Numbered from the stretch's first letter, positions 42,438 to 55,159 are shown. The stretch: 64,000 nucleotides of DNA from Paramecium sonneborni (GCA_905182985.1 CAJJDN010000074.1:300104-364103), one strand, 5' to 3'. Notes: generated by a model not told the origin, from the letters alone. A program made the numbers and translations.

Positions 42438-42848
42438 TAATAATTATTAGATATTTTTATTTAGGGTTCTCTTGAACAGAATAGGATGACATTTTCTATT
42501 TGAAAAAAACATTTGTTCTTATGAGTAGAGCCAATCATATTTTGATTAATAATATAACCGTAAGATAATTCTAAATATCCTGTGGTAAAGTTAAGTTTTA
42601 AGTATATTATATGATTTTTTTAATTATATGAATGAAACAAATTACAATATAGGTAATAACTACTATTGATATATATATTTTATATGTAATAAAAAGATAA
42701 TTATTCTATTATTATGTAATTTGATACAAAAGAATTGAATTAAAGATTTAGATAGTTGATAATAGAGTACAGGATTATTAAGAAGGAATATTTGATTGTT
42801 CTATAATAATTTATTATTTGATTTAATTATAAATATATATTACAGTTA
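42438..42848. other. Divergent intergenic region
   Basis: 411 bp between the pseudokinase-MORN gene and the zinc-finger gene. A minus-strand ATG at 42492 lies in a different frame and adds nothing recognisable. No other feature seen. Confidence 0.45.
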
Positions 42849-43574
42849 ATGAATAAGTCGAGGGATTGGAATATTGTAGATGATGAGTTAAATAGAAAGT
42901 TGAAACAGTTATAAGAGTTAAAGTCATCACTTGATGATTAATCTGCTGAATTATTACTTCAAAATAAGGATTAAAATTAAGGTATACAAATGTTTTTTTC
43001 AAAATTAGAATATAATAATGACATCAATTATTATAAGGAATTCTGGAGATACTATATTCTGAATGAAATGACAATAAAAAAAGTGAATGAATTACACTCT
43101 TCAAATTAAAAATTACATGAATTAATTGGTGATATTGATGTAATTCATTCTAGAGATAGTATAGAAATTATAACAAGAATTGCATTAAGCTTTAAGTTAT
43201 AGATATAAAAAGAAAAATAGACGTACATCTTAAGAGATAGAGAAATCTTTTGTCTGTCCCTATGAAAAATGTAATAAATAATATGGAAGTGATGTTTCTT
43301 TAAATTTACATATTAAATTAAAACATGATGGAGGGAACAAAACTGATAGAGAAAAATTCGCTGTAAGAAATTCTTTTATATTGATTTACTTTAGAAAATG
43401 ATCATTGAAGCCTAATAAAATGGAGAAACCATTACTGATCTTAATATCAATATCAAATTTCCTCCAGGATACTTGGATGTACTATTTATTTAATTATAGC
43501 AATTCAAAACTCAATTTATATTAAATTAATAAAATTAGTTAAGCTAAGAAAGATAGTCAATCGAATAAGATTGA
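42849..43574 (+). CDS. C2H2 zinc-finger protein
   Basis: 206 aa after introns of 27, 25, 32 and 21 nt. An N-terminal helical part (DDELNRKLKQLQELKSSL) is followed by one C2H2 finger, FVCPYEKCNKQY..LHIKLKH (about 43248-43330). The finger runs on into DGGNKTDREK, an extension seen in a eukaryotic family of single-finger nuclear proteins. Probable DNA- or RNA-binding regulator; target unknown. Confidence 0.82.
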
Positions 43575-43708
43575 AAATAACATTGAATTCAATATAATAT
43601 AATTTTTGTTTTTGCTAATCATTTTTTAAATCATTCAACTTTCTTTCATTTAAACATTCCTAAAAATGTAGCCAATTTAACTTTTATAAATTAATATTAA
43701 AATATAAT

Positions 43709-46084
43709 ATGAATTTAGGAATAGATTAAATAATTCCAAATATTTATAGCACCATTGGAAACTCAACTTAATCATTTATTTTAGATGATTGTGTATTGGA
43801 ATTTCAATAATATTTGGAGAAAGTAATTCCAATTTCATTTTAAGACTCAAAACCTAAGAAATTTATATTTAAAGACTAAATAACAATTAATGTCATAAGT
43901 ATCATCTATTATTAAACATTATAGCATCACTTTTAAATCTCATAAATCAATCAGATTTTATAAAACCTTATGATAAAGAAATTACTACTACCACTCTTAA
44001 TAAATTAAACAAAATTGTTTAAGAAATATCACAAAATTAATAAATTCGAATTTTAATTAATTAAACTATATTAAATATAGAAAGAGATACCAATCGATTA
44101 TTATTAGATTTATAAGATTTATTTTAATTACTAATCTCTTCTAAATCTTGTGGTAAAATGATACTGTTTAAATAATTTGATTAATACGTAAGAAAATTAC
44201 AATAACATATGTTTTTTTGGGAAAATTTGATATTATTAGAAAATTAGTAAACAATCATCAAAATTTAAAAGGAATCATTAATAAAGGAAACTGATTTAAT
44301 CAATAAAATTGAATAATGGAAAATTGTTATAAATTAAGAAAGAAATCGAGAATCAACTTCAAAAGCCTCTTCTCTAATATTAGAACAAAAGAAAATCAAT
44401 CAAACTTAATTTATTTAATAAACTAAAATCCTTAAAGCTTTACAATAATATTGTGGATTGGGTCTTTAGAAGAATTAACTATAATCTATTTAATTATTTG
44501 AAGATTTAGCAAAATAGGGCAATCCATTAGCAAAAGCTATTTTAGGTTAATTAATTTTGGAAGGCTAAATTTTTGAGCGGAATTATGAAAAAGTATATTC
44601 TTATGATTGAATATTTAGGCATATGAATATTTTTCAGAAAGTGCAGATTAAAATTGTCCAATCGGAATTTATTTTATGTCAAAACTAATATTAGTAATTA
44701 TAATTATGTAATTTCTTTATTTAGGATGGAAAAGTTTAAAATAAAGTATTTGCAGAATCATAATAATCAACTAGTAAATTCCATAATACAAACAATTCTA
44801 GGATTGATGAATTCCAATTTGCAATTTCAATGTTGAAAATAGCTTCAGAATCAGGACATACTGAATCTATGATCTATTTGGGAGATTTATATTTTTTAGG
44901 ATTCAAATTAGATGATTGTACATAAATATTATAATATAAAAGTTAATCTTGAAAGTGATTATTCTACATCTGAGATTTATTACAAAGAGGCTTAAAAATA
45001 AGACAATGTTGAGGCCAAATATAAACTTGCTAAACTTTATTAAAAAATGTGCAAAATTTCTATATATAAAGTATAATCATCTTATATACATTTTTAGAAT
45101 AGGATATCTTTTGTTTATCCTTTGTTATTAGAAGCTAAAAATATGGATTATTTACCTGCTTATTATGATTTGGCTAAAATATTGATTGAAGGTATAAAGG
45201 ATGAATTGTAACCTAATTAAATTATGGCTGAATTAATTTTAGAATAAGGAGCTATGAAAGGCAATTAAGATTGTGCAAAACTTATTTTAGAAAACAAATA
45301 TAATAATTTAATTAATGATAAAATCAAATTATAAGAATTTCTATAATTATTAGATTAATTAGATTAAATGCAGAATAATTCTGAAAATTTAACTTTCTAT
45401 TATAGAGGAAAAATTGCATAAAATGGATTTCAAACAGAAAATAATAATTAATTTGCAATATAACTTTTTAAGTAAACTATAAGATTTTTCAAATAGTTTG
45501 GGAGCAAATTTGGGTTGTTAAAAGTGTAAGTTTGAGCTGAGTTAATAATCTTCAAAAAAAGATTTAAATAAAAAGAAAGAATTAATTGAAAAATATGAAG
45601 AATCAGAAAAACCAGAAAAATTTAAACCAAATCTTGGATTTGTATAATTAGTTAAGTAAAGTGATTGGAGATTAAGATTTAAAAAATAAAGCATATTTTC
45701 AAATCCATTTAATGCTTCATAAAATGAAAATGAACAATCAACAAAGTATTATTAAAAAAATTAAATTTTAGATAAGCTAGAATGACAGCTAGTATTATTA
45801 AAACAATTGATATAAATGATCCAGATAATAAGAGAAAGAGAGTTATATCTGATTATACTGGATTTTCTTAGTAATAATCTCCAGATTAAAGCATTTTGTT
45901 GTCAAATTTAAAATTTAATTCAAACGATTAAAATTAAATTAATCTAAATGAACAAATTTAAAACTAAAAACAAAAAAAAATATCATAATTTACAAAAAAT
46001 GAAAAATCAAAAATTTTAAGACACTTATCTTAACATTCAATTCATTCATAATCTTAAAATGTCTTAAATTTATAAAATGATTGA
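43709..46084 (+). CDS. Sel1-like repeat protein
   Basis: 738 aa after six introns (26, 26, 31, 25, 25 and 26 nt); frame closes. The N-terminal half is helical and Gln/Asn-rich. The middle carries Sel1-type units: LFEDLAKQGNPLAKAILGQL (44500-44550), MLKIASESGHTESMIYLGDL, YYKEAQKQDNVEAKYKLAKL, and PLLLEAKNMDYLPAYYDLAK. The C-terminal ~200 aa is basic and disordered. Sel1 repeats form protein-protein interaction solenoids. Partner unknown. Confidence 0.82.
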
Positions 46085-46232
46085 AAATAGTTTGTATTAA
46101 ATCTCTTTTTATTAATCTAAAATGTTTTTTTATTTTTCAAAAAAAAGTATAATAAATTGACAAATAAATATAATTTATAACAAATATGTTATTTATTCAT
46201 AAAAATAATCTATTTAAAATATTGATAAATTT

Positions 46233-48233
46233 TCAAAGTGTTAACATTTTCTCTCCTTTCTTAAAAATTCTTTCTTAAGATTATTAACTTTAAAGACCTA
46301 AAATCTCATTCATTTCCTCTTCTGATAATTTTGTTTTATTATAAATAGATGTATATTTTTATTTTTATTTTGCTTATTTAATGATTGGTTTAGTAGAAAT
46401 TGATTTTTTTTTCTTGAAATCTTAATTTCTTTTTGTTTCCAATATCTATTATCTTTTTCTTGTTCTAATTGCATATGTCTAAAGATTTGGAGGTTCATCA
46501 AGAACTTATATTATTTCATTATTTTTGTTTACACCTGATTCAATCTATTAAATTTATTAAATTTGTGTTTATATTTTTTTTTTGTTAAATTTTACTTTAT
46601 TAATTTTAGACATATTAAAATTGATTTATTAAATTGAATTTTTTGATTAATCTTAAACAATAATAGATTTTTGATTTAATTTTAGATCTTATTTATTATT
46701 TAATTATTATTCATTTGCTTCTTTTTCTTCTTCTTAAATGTAAGTTTTTTACTTGAGTACATTTTCTATATTGGATGTAGAACTTTCTTTAATTGATTAA
46801 GGACTAGTAGGTTTTTTATTTTTTGATTATTTAATTTTAGCAATACATTTATTATTTTATAATTCTGATTAGGAACAATAATGATAGGAACAATTAATTT
46901 TTTATTAAGAGGATAGAATAAGTTATAAAATGTTAATATTATATTTACATTAGACTTAATAGTATTTAATTTTGTCACATTTTAAACAAAAGACTTTTTA
47001 TTAATATTTATAACAACATAAAAATAGTTCTTCTTTACATTCATTACAAAAGCAATAATTTCTAATTGAATAATTTATATCAATAGAGTATATTTTCTTT
47101 TTATCCTAAAATTCTTAAATTGCTTCTAATTCTTATGTAAGAAATTCTTAAAGATAAATCTTTAATTGTTCATTAGGGTGATGAATAAAAATATCTAAAA
47201 ATAGATTTTTAAAAGGAAGTTGTGATTTAATTTAATATTAAATGTTAATTTTTTATCTCTTTATGATTTATTAATATGAATATGAATTCATAGCTAAAAA
47301 ACTCCAACCAGTAGTAATAGTAGTAGATAATGATTCAATTTAATAAAAAGATCCTGCTCCTAAAATAATAAGATCTCCTGGTTTTTAAATAAATCTCTTA
47401 TAAGGTATATCATATTTCTTTAAAAGTTCTCTTTTTAAATAATGATTACCTTCTTATAGAATAAATTAATTTTCATTTTAAAATAACTTTTCTATATTTT
47501 CAGAATCTATAACAATCCATAAACAATTTCCAGGTCCATGATTTAAACTAAGTAAATTAACTGCTCCAGATTCTTACTTTAATCCTTTCCAACTTCCTGG
47601 AGAAAGAATATTAAGTTAAAGTTAATTAATATTTTAAATTTTGGTTCTTAAATAACTTAATCCATCTTCTTTTAGAAAAGATTAAGGTAAATTTTCATAT
47701 AATTTAAATGACTCTTCTTCCCAATTTTCAATTGATAAATCAAATAAACATAATAATTTATTTGGATTATATTACTTATTTTTATAAAAGAAATCGATTG
47801 GATTCGATATATATTCAATATATTTGGATAAATTCATTGAAAAACTTGATTTTTCTGTATTCTCTTAATTTATTTTTAGTTACTAAGTTAATATTACTGA
47901 TTCCTAACCATGATTATGTTTTATATTTTATAATCTAAAGTATCCTCTATTTAATTGGTCCAACACATCTTATGGGAATTCCCATAAAAATACAGATTGA
48001 TCTACCCATTCTGATATAGGTAAATGAAATCTCTCAAGAGGGTCATTAATTTTTTAAGGTTAAGTGTTATTATACAAATCTAAATAAGAATCTAAAACCT
48101 CTTTAAATTTAGGTTGATTTTCTTATTTGTCATATTATTACAATAAGTTCTCAATATTAATTTACTCCAAAAGTTCTTTTTCTTAAGAAGTTACTTAATA
48201 ATGAAGATTAACAAATTCCGCAAAAAGGTTCAT
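46233..48233 (-). CDS. JmjC-domain protein, KDM6/UTX-like, with altered iron ligands
   Basis: Intron-free, 666 aa. After an N-terminal helical region (DPLERFHLPISEW) the JmjC fold shows SLNHGPGNCLWIV, YKRFIQKPGDLI and TGWSFLAMN, aligning best with the KDM6 group (NINIGPGDCEWF, YRFIQRPGDLVW). A Cys-rich C-terminal module follows (CFCNECKEELFLCC..CLKC), as in KDM6 proteins, then a basic Gln-rich tail. The HxE..H iron ligands appear as Lys (47577-47579), Glu (47571-47573) and Tyr (47343-47345), so demethylase activity is doubtful. The first 38 codons are duplicated at 49085-49199. Confidence 0.8.
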
Positions 48234-49083
48234 GTTATATTTTATTTTGTTTTGTTAATCAATTTTTATGATCATATTAAAATAAAAAACAAAAAAAAAA
48301 GAACTCTTAAATTTAGGCAAATCCTATCAAATAATCAGTCTTTTCCAATACTTCATTTCTCTATTTGTCTATTATTGAAATGAAACAATTCAATATAATT
48401 AGATAAACTAATTCACTTAATGTATAATATTAGATAATATTTACTTTCATTATCATCTTAATAAATTACATTATATACTTTAAGATTTAGTCAGGAAATC
48501 ATTATAACAGATTTAAACAATATCAAAATAATTTTTTAAATTGTTCTTACAACTAAAACAGAACAAAAAAAGAAACACACATTTTCTTCTCATATCTTTA
48601 CCTGTTTAAAATGAAATTTATTCTTTCATAGAACATAATATTGGTTTTATAAATTTTCTTTATAGGTGGAATCTCTTGCACTCATTTTTAAATAAACAAG
48701 TTAGGTTCTTTTCATATTGGGGTAATCAATTATTTTTTATATTTGCAAAAACTAATGTTTGCCCTTAATAATTTTAATTTTATTTTTATTTTTCAATAAA
48801 TTAAGAGAATTGTTTCATAATTGTGTTATCCATTAAATTAAGTAACAAGTTTCAAATCTCATGAATAATCCATATATATTTGTAACTTAATGGATGGTAT
48901 TGGTAATACTTTTATAATTTAAATTAAATATTATCAGAATTGAATTGAATTATTTTTCTAATAAAAATTTATTTATATTTGGAATTTTTTCTATCAAATG
49001 TTAATATGTTAAAGCACTTTAATTAGAATTCTAATTAGAAAATAATTTGAACTGGAAATTAATTATCTTATGAAAACTTGTAT
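48119..49083. repeat. Direct repeat copy A, 965 bp (insertion-free version)
   Basis: Matches 49085-50106 at offset 966 except for a 57-bp insertion in the second copy. Holds the 5' end of the JmjC gene and the non-coding region upstream of it. It ends at an N, so this is the end of one contig. Confidence 0.93.
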
Positions 49084-49084
49084 N
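49084..49084. other. Assembly gap (single N)
   Basis: Joins two contigs that overlap by about 1 kb and probably failed to merge because of the 57-bp difference. Confidence 0.95.
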
Positions 49085-50106
49085 TTTCTTATTTGTCATA
49101 TTATTACAATAAGTTCTCAATATTAATTTACTCCAAAAGTTCTTTTTCTTAAGAAGTTACTTAATAATGAAGATTAACAAATTCCGCAAAAAGGTTCATG
49201 TTATATTTTATTTTGTTTTGTTAATCAATTTTTATGATCATATTAAAATAAAAAACAAAAAAAAAAGAACTCTTAAATTTAGGCAAATCCTATCAAATAA
49301 TCAGTCTTTTCCAATACTTCATTTCTCTATTTGTCTATTATTGAAATGAAACAATTCAATATAATTAGATAAACTAATTCACTTAATGTATAATATTAGA
49401 TAATATTTACTTTCATTATCATCTTAATAAATTACATTATATACTTTAAGATTTAGTCAGGAAATCATTATAACAGATTTAAACAATATCAAAATAATTT
49501 TTTAAATTGTTCTTACAACTAAAACAGAACAAAAAAAGAAACACACATTTTCTTCTCATATCTTTACCTGTTTAAAATGAAATTTATTCTTTCATAGAAC
49601 ATAATATTGGTTTTATAAATTTTCTTTATAGGTGGAATCTCTTGCACTCATTTTTAAATAAACAAGTTAGGTTCTTTTCATATTGGGGTAATCAATTATT
49701 TTTTATATTTGCAAAAACTAATGTTTGCCCTTAATAATTTTAATTTTATTTTTATTTTTCAATAAATTAAGAGAATTGTTTCATAATTGTGTTATCCATT
49801 AAATTAAGTAACAAGTTTCAAATCTCATGAATAATCCATATATATTTGTAACTTAATGGATGGTATTGGTAATACTTTTATAATTTAAATTAAATATTAT
49901 CAGAATTGAATTGAATTATTTTTCTAATAAAAATTTATTTATATTTGGAATTTTTTCTATCAAATGTTAATATACACTATGTAAAATATTATTAAAGTTT
50001 TATATTTTAATTTTATATTAATGACAATATGTTAAAGCACTTTAATTAGAATTCTAATTAGAAAATAATTTGAACTGGAAATTAATTATCTTATGAAAAC
50101 TTGTAT
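49085..50106. repeat. Direct repeat copy B, 1022 bp (insertion-containing version)
   Basis: Second copy of 48119-49083. It includes an artefactual fragment of the JmjC gene start (49085-49199, minus strand) and continues naturally into the CK1 gene. The true locus is inferred to be JmjC gene (minus) and CK1 gene (plus), divergent across about 0.95 kb. Confidence 0.93.
49973..50029. mobile_element. Candidate retained internal eliminated sequence (IES), 57 bp
   Basis: Present only in copy B. Copy A reads GTTAATATGTTAAAG; copy B reads GTTAATA, then 57 extra bases, then TGTTAAAG. The insertion is flanked by a TA at each side with one TA left in copy A, exactly as after Paramecium IES excision. 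The ends read inward TATACACT and TATTGTCA, both partial matches to the TAYAGYNR consensus. 57 bp fits one of the ~10-bp-spaced length classes of Paramecium IESs. Non-coding and AT-rich. Confidence 0.75.
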
Positions 50107-50166
50107 ATGATATAATAATATTGAGATATTAAATAAAACATATATAATAATTAAAAAAAGCATTTA

Positions 50167-51106
50167 ATGCAAAAAATTGGATAAAACTTTGAGTTAAAAA
50201 AAAAGTTAGGTTCAGGTGCTTTTGGGGATATCTATTTAGGAGTGAATACAAAGAATAATATAGAAGTAGCTATAAAATTAGAACCTATATCTTCTTAATG
50301 TCCGTAATTGAGATATGAACATGAGATTTATAAAAGATTGTTAGCTGATAATTAAAGTATAGATAGAGGGATACCACATGTTTATTACACATCAGAAGAA
50401 GGTGGTTATACGTTTATGGTTATGGATTTATTGGGAGCATCTTTAGAAGAAATATTTGTTTCGAAGAAAAAGAAATTTTCTTTAAAAACCGTTGTTATGA
50501 TTGGATTACAATTTTTAGAGAGGATAGAATTCATTCATTCTAAAGGTATAATACATAGAGATATCAAACCTGATAATTTTTTGATTGGAAAACTTAATAA
50601 ATAAAATAAAATATATATTCTAGACTTTGGATTAGCTAAACGATTTGTAAAAGAGAATGGTCATATTCCATATAGAGAATCAAAGACTCTGACTGGAACA
50701 GCTAGATATTGTAGTTTAAATACTCATTTAGGTGTAGGTAAGATAATTTAAGAAATATAAATTAGAATAAAGTAGAAGAGATGATATTGAATGTATGGCA
50801 TATGTACTATTTTATTTTTTAAAATCGACTTTACCTTGGTAAAATATGAGAGCAAAAAATAAAAGAGAAAAGTACTTTCATATTATTTTTATTTTTAGAT
50901 ATGAAAGAATTATGGAAAAGAAGATGACAACTACTTATGATGAATTATGCAAAGGTGTTCCAAAAGAATTTGGTTTGATTTTAAAACATGCAAGAAACTT
51001 AGAATTTGAAGAAGAACCTAATTATAAATATTTGAGAGGCTTATTTGAAAATATATGTTCATAGGAAAGAATTAATGTTGATTATTAGTTTGATTGGTGT
51101 AAATGA
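50167..51106 (+). CDS. Casein kinase 1 family protein kinase
   Basis: 294 aa after introns of 28 and 27 nt, essentially a bare kinase domain. CK1 hallmarks: [12 protein letters not shown] glycine loop, [29 protein letters not shown] (50560-50595), DFGLAKRF, and the CK1-specific [15 protein letters not shown] in place of APE. The C-terminal lobe has [17 protein letters not shown] and LPWQ. No long regulatory tail, so probably constitutively active and controlled by localisation. Confidence 0.96.
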
Positions 51107-51167
51107 GATTTATTAAAAATAATTTTTATTAATAATTTTTGTTTGTTATAACTAATTTTTGTAAAAC

Positions 51168-52156
51168 ATGCGTTCACCTTCACTTTTTTCACCTTAAAAA
51201 CAATCCAGATATGAAAAATCAAATGGTCCAAATGGATTTGCATTCTAAACAACTACTTAATTGAATAATACTAAACAATTAACTGATTATAGAAAAGATG
51301 TTAGAACAAATGTCTAATCTAGAGAACCTTTTGTTTAACCATAAGAAAAGTCTTCATTATTATTTGCTTCATGGAGTAAAGCAGAAAAAACAGTATTGTA
51401 TTTATTTATGTTAACATCATTCTAGAGAATAATAAAAAGTAAATAGGAAATCACCAAAAAAGTAAAAATTACTTGGAGGATTAAATTATGAAGAAATATT
51501 TACTAATAAAGGACCTTAAACTAAATATAATAATAAAGAAAAGGTTGAATAATTATTCAAGAAATCACCATCAAATGATTATTTTGATAATTCATTCACA
51601 TCCTTTCCTAAACCAGCTAAACAAAATACTCTTGGATCTGGATATAAAGATTCACCTTAAAAATCAAAAGAAAAATTAGAAAGATTCAAAAATTGGGATA
51701 ATAGATTAGATGTCTAATTAATACTACAAAATAAATCTATAACCAATAAAATATCACCAACTGGAGATAAACCAGGGTTTTATAAATATGTCAATGAAAC
51801 TTAAAAAGGATTGTTTGATAATAATCAATCTAATTTTCTATATTCTAAGAATAATAGAAATAATTTATTTGATAATCCTAAATAAGCCTTCTCTTTTAAA
51901 GATACATTCAATCCTCCTAAATAAACTACTTATTAAAAAAATCACTCTCCATAATTATCTAATAGATATGTTGAAAAGTTCCCTTTGACTGATATAGTCA
52001 GAATGACCTCCCATTTCTAATCACTATCAACATAAGAAGTCACTTCTATTCCCAGAGGGTATATTTATAAAATTATTTTTTAGATACATATCAGAACTAA
52101 ATAATTTGGCTGATATTCTACAAAGAATTGTCAAAAGATCAAATAATATTAGTTGA
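51168..52156 (+). CDS. Uncharacterised low-complexity protein
   Basis: 311 aa after introns of 28 and 25 nt; frame closes. Starts MRSPSLFSPQKQ and is rich in Asn, Ser, Lys, Phe, Pro and Gln throughout, with short repeats of the type SPQ/SPK and LFDN (LFDNNQSNF, LFDNPKQAF). Ends with a short helix (LNNLADILQRIVKRS). No known domain. Only 61 bp after the CK1 stop. Function unknown. Confidence 0.72.
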
Positions 52157-52750
52157 AATTTATTATTTCATACTTACTTCCTTATAAAATTTTATATATT
52201 TTAATATCAATCAATATATTCATATCCTTATCAATTATTACAATGTTTAATATACTTAAACCATTTTCTTAATTAATAATATTATTATGAGATTTATTTT
52301 TTCAATTCTTTTTGTTTTAAAATAATTTCTTTTTCTTGTTACTATTAAATAATTAAGTTAAATAAAAAAAAGTGAAAATAATTTAGAAGGATTTTGAATT
52401 AAAATTTTATATTTATTGGGAATATTTATTTGATTAGAGAAGCATATAGATTGTTATTAGATGAAAATAGAAATAATAGATAATAAAATTTTATGTCTAA
52501 AAATATTATAAATAAATTTATTTAGAACTGAAATCAAAGAATCATATCTTTGAAGGTGTGTTTATTAATTTTAAGATTTTAGAGATTTTACTTAAGATCA
52601 ATATCTAATTGAAATATTTATTAATAAATTTTTTGATTTAGAAATTTATTTGAGACAGAAATAATAATAATCATATTTAATATTAAATAAAATAATCATT
52701 ATATAAATTATCTAATAAAGTGATGTGAATGAAGACTCATTGAATTATTT
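52157..52750. other. Intergenic region
   Basis: 594 bp, extremely AT-rich. Three loosely similar segments (about 52430, 52515 and 52640: AAATTTATTT followed some 20-25 bases on by ATCATAT or GCATAT) may be a decayed local repeat. No gene supported. Confidence 0.4.
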
Positions 52751-53212
52751 ATGATTAACGAATTCTTAGATTTCTGTTAAAAGAATGATGGACATGAAAG
52801 AAATAGATAATTACCAACAAGAAAGAAATGGAAGGAAGTAGAAGATGAGTTATTATTAAAAGCAATAAGAAAATATGGAACATAATGGAGTAAGATTTAA
52901 GATGAGATTCCATCAAAAGATTCAAGATAATGTTAAGCAAGATGGAAAATATTAAAACATGTAAAAAAGAATATAATATTAAATAGAAAGAGGAAACTTT
53001 AATGAGATTGGAAGCATTAGCAAGAGAAGAGTTTTCAGATAAAGACAATCAATTAAATAAGATGAAGAAATAAATGAAATAGAGAAAAGAAATACCTAGA
53101 AAATATAATCCAAAATTTGATTACAATGAGGAATCTTCAAGTGAATCTATGCATTTATAATAATTTTAAGAAGCATTAGCAAAATAACCAAATAAAATAA
53201 TATAATAACAAA

Positions 53213-53243
<31 letters not shown>

Positions 53244-53783
53244 GTAGTAGTAACAATAGTAATAGAAAAGAGAATAATATTAGAAATAAGTTTAAAATTA
53301 ATATTAGAATGTTTGGAATGCAATGGATGATAAGATGTTATGGATAGCTTATAAAATATATAAAGGAGCATGGAATCAAATAACACCTAGATTTTAAGAG
53401 AAGAATCCATAGAGTTGTATAGATAGATATCAATATGTAAGTATTTATTAATAATATTCAAATAGTTATTGTAATAAAAAAAAGTGAAATTATAAGAAGA
53501 GGTATCTTCAGTGGATATAATATCATCACCAAATATTTTGGATAGTTCACAAGAAGGATCTGAATAGTTTGATATTTCAGTAAGTGAAGATGAAGATTCA
53601 ACAGATTTATAAAGATCTGATTGCAAAACATTATAAACAAAATAATAATAAAATAAAGGAGTTTATAGTGTTTAATAATGTCATACAAATATTGAAAGAA
53701 TTTTAAAATCTTTTTCAAATCATAATTTAGATACTCTACCTGGTATACGTGAATAGATAGTCAAATTAATATTGACAGATTGA
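52751..53783 (+). CDS. Myb/SANT-domain protein with polyglutamine tract
   Basis: 325 aa after introns 52961-52986 and 53437-53465. The first Myb/SANT repeat is WKEVEDELLLKAIRKYG with W..IQDEIPSKDSRQCQARW (52825-52955). A second is VWNAMDDKMLWIAYKIYKG with W..ITPRFQEKNPQSCIDRY (53310-53430). Between them is a poly-Gln run encoded almost only by TAA/TAG (53210-53262). The C-terminus is acidic and Ser-rich. Likely a sequence-specific DNA-binding or chromatin protein; SNAPc- or DMTF-like spacing cannot be judged. Confidence 0.85.
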
Positions 53784-53813
53784 TACATATTGTTTTTATA
53801 TATATTTATTATC

Positions 53814-55159
53814 TCATCTAAAATAGATTAAACTTTTAGCTGTTAATCCTTCAACAACAGATACATCTTCTTCTTATTTAATCCAATAATCAACAAATAA
53901 TTATTTTTGTTCTGCATTGTTAACATCAACTTTTATAAATTGATGGTAATCATAAGCAATATGATCTTTCTAATTAAATCATAATATATTTATATACCCA
54001 TTCTTTAGGAACTTCTGTTCCTCTCCATAACCATGCACCTCTTAATTCTAAATTTGGTTCCTCTCCATAAACACCATGAATGGCAAATGCATACTTTCTA
54101 AAATTTTAATCAAGTCTTTAATTTATAAATCCTTTCATCAAGTTGTTTGTTAATATTAATTTCTTACCTTCATTCTCTGATTTATTATATTTTACTAACC
54201 ACAATGACCATCCATTTAAATCTATTGTACTAAATAAAGTTTCCATATTTTTTTAAATATCTTTCTCAGCAAAGAATATTCTTTTATAATCATCAATATT
54301 AAATGTTGAAGGTGGTAATAAATCAAGTGGATTTTGTTCCTTTTTTTATGGTTAATCATCATCATCACCTTATTCCTTTTATTTTCCTTATTCCTTTTAT
54401 TTTCCTTATTCTTTTTATTTAGGTTCTTTCTATTCTTATTTCTTCTCTTTTTTTTCTTCTTTTACTACTTCTACCTATGGAAAAGGATTCTTCAAAAATC
54501 TTGGTCTACCAAATACCTTTATATTAATATAATTTATATATACTTATTTCCATTCTGGAAGAGAGTTCACATCATTTAACCATTTTTATAAATTTACATA
54601 TTTATTTCTCTCCACTTCCCCTAATATGTATGTAAATATAAATGTTGACACTTATCCTAAAGCAATATCAGCTATTGTTAGTGTATCTCCTGTTATATAT
54701 TTACTCTTTCCCAATTAAGTATCAACAATCCTTAAAGTATTACTTATTTATTTTAAAGAATTCTTTTATTGTCCTTAGTTTACAGGTACATATCCTAATA
54801 CTTATAATGCAACAACAATTGCATCAGTTTCTAATTCATTTGTAATAGCATCTAACCATTAATCTACTAGTCCTGATTAATATTAAGATGAACTAAAAAT
54901 TTAATTTAATTCATTACCCATATAAACCTTAAGATTATCTACCTAAATATCTAAGAATAGCATTGCTTTCAAATATTGATCCTTCTGTGGTTTCTAAAAC
55001 TGGAACCTTTCCAAATGGATTCTTCTACAAAAACTCCTTTATATTATTTTCATTCAATTAAGTATCCACCAAATCTACTTACACTTTAGCTAATGCTGCT
55101 GTAACCAAGATTTTATTTGTTCTGCCGTGACCTAATGGAGAATGCAATTTTATAGACAT
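53814..55159 (-). CDS. Elongation factor 1-gamma (eEF1B gamma)
   Basis: 430 aa after introns of 25 and 28 nt. An N-terminal GST-like domain (NPFGKVPVLETTEGSIFESN, DQWLDA) is followed by a charged linker with a GKQKEQ tandem repeat and DDDD (near 54360-54420). Next comes the conserved eEF1G C-terminal domain: PLDLLPPSTFNIDDYKR, MKGFINQRLD, FAIHGVYGEEPNLELRGAWL, ending VVEGLTAKSLIYFR. It anchors the eEF1B nucleotide-exchange complex during translation elongation. Confidence 0.96.

Noticed and set aside
42490..42492. Upstream ATG (MSSYSVQENP) for the pseudokinase gene
   Set aside because: It is in a different phase and would need a 15-nt intron, shorter than any other here.
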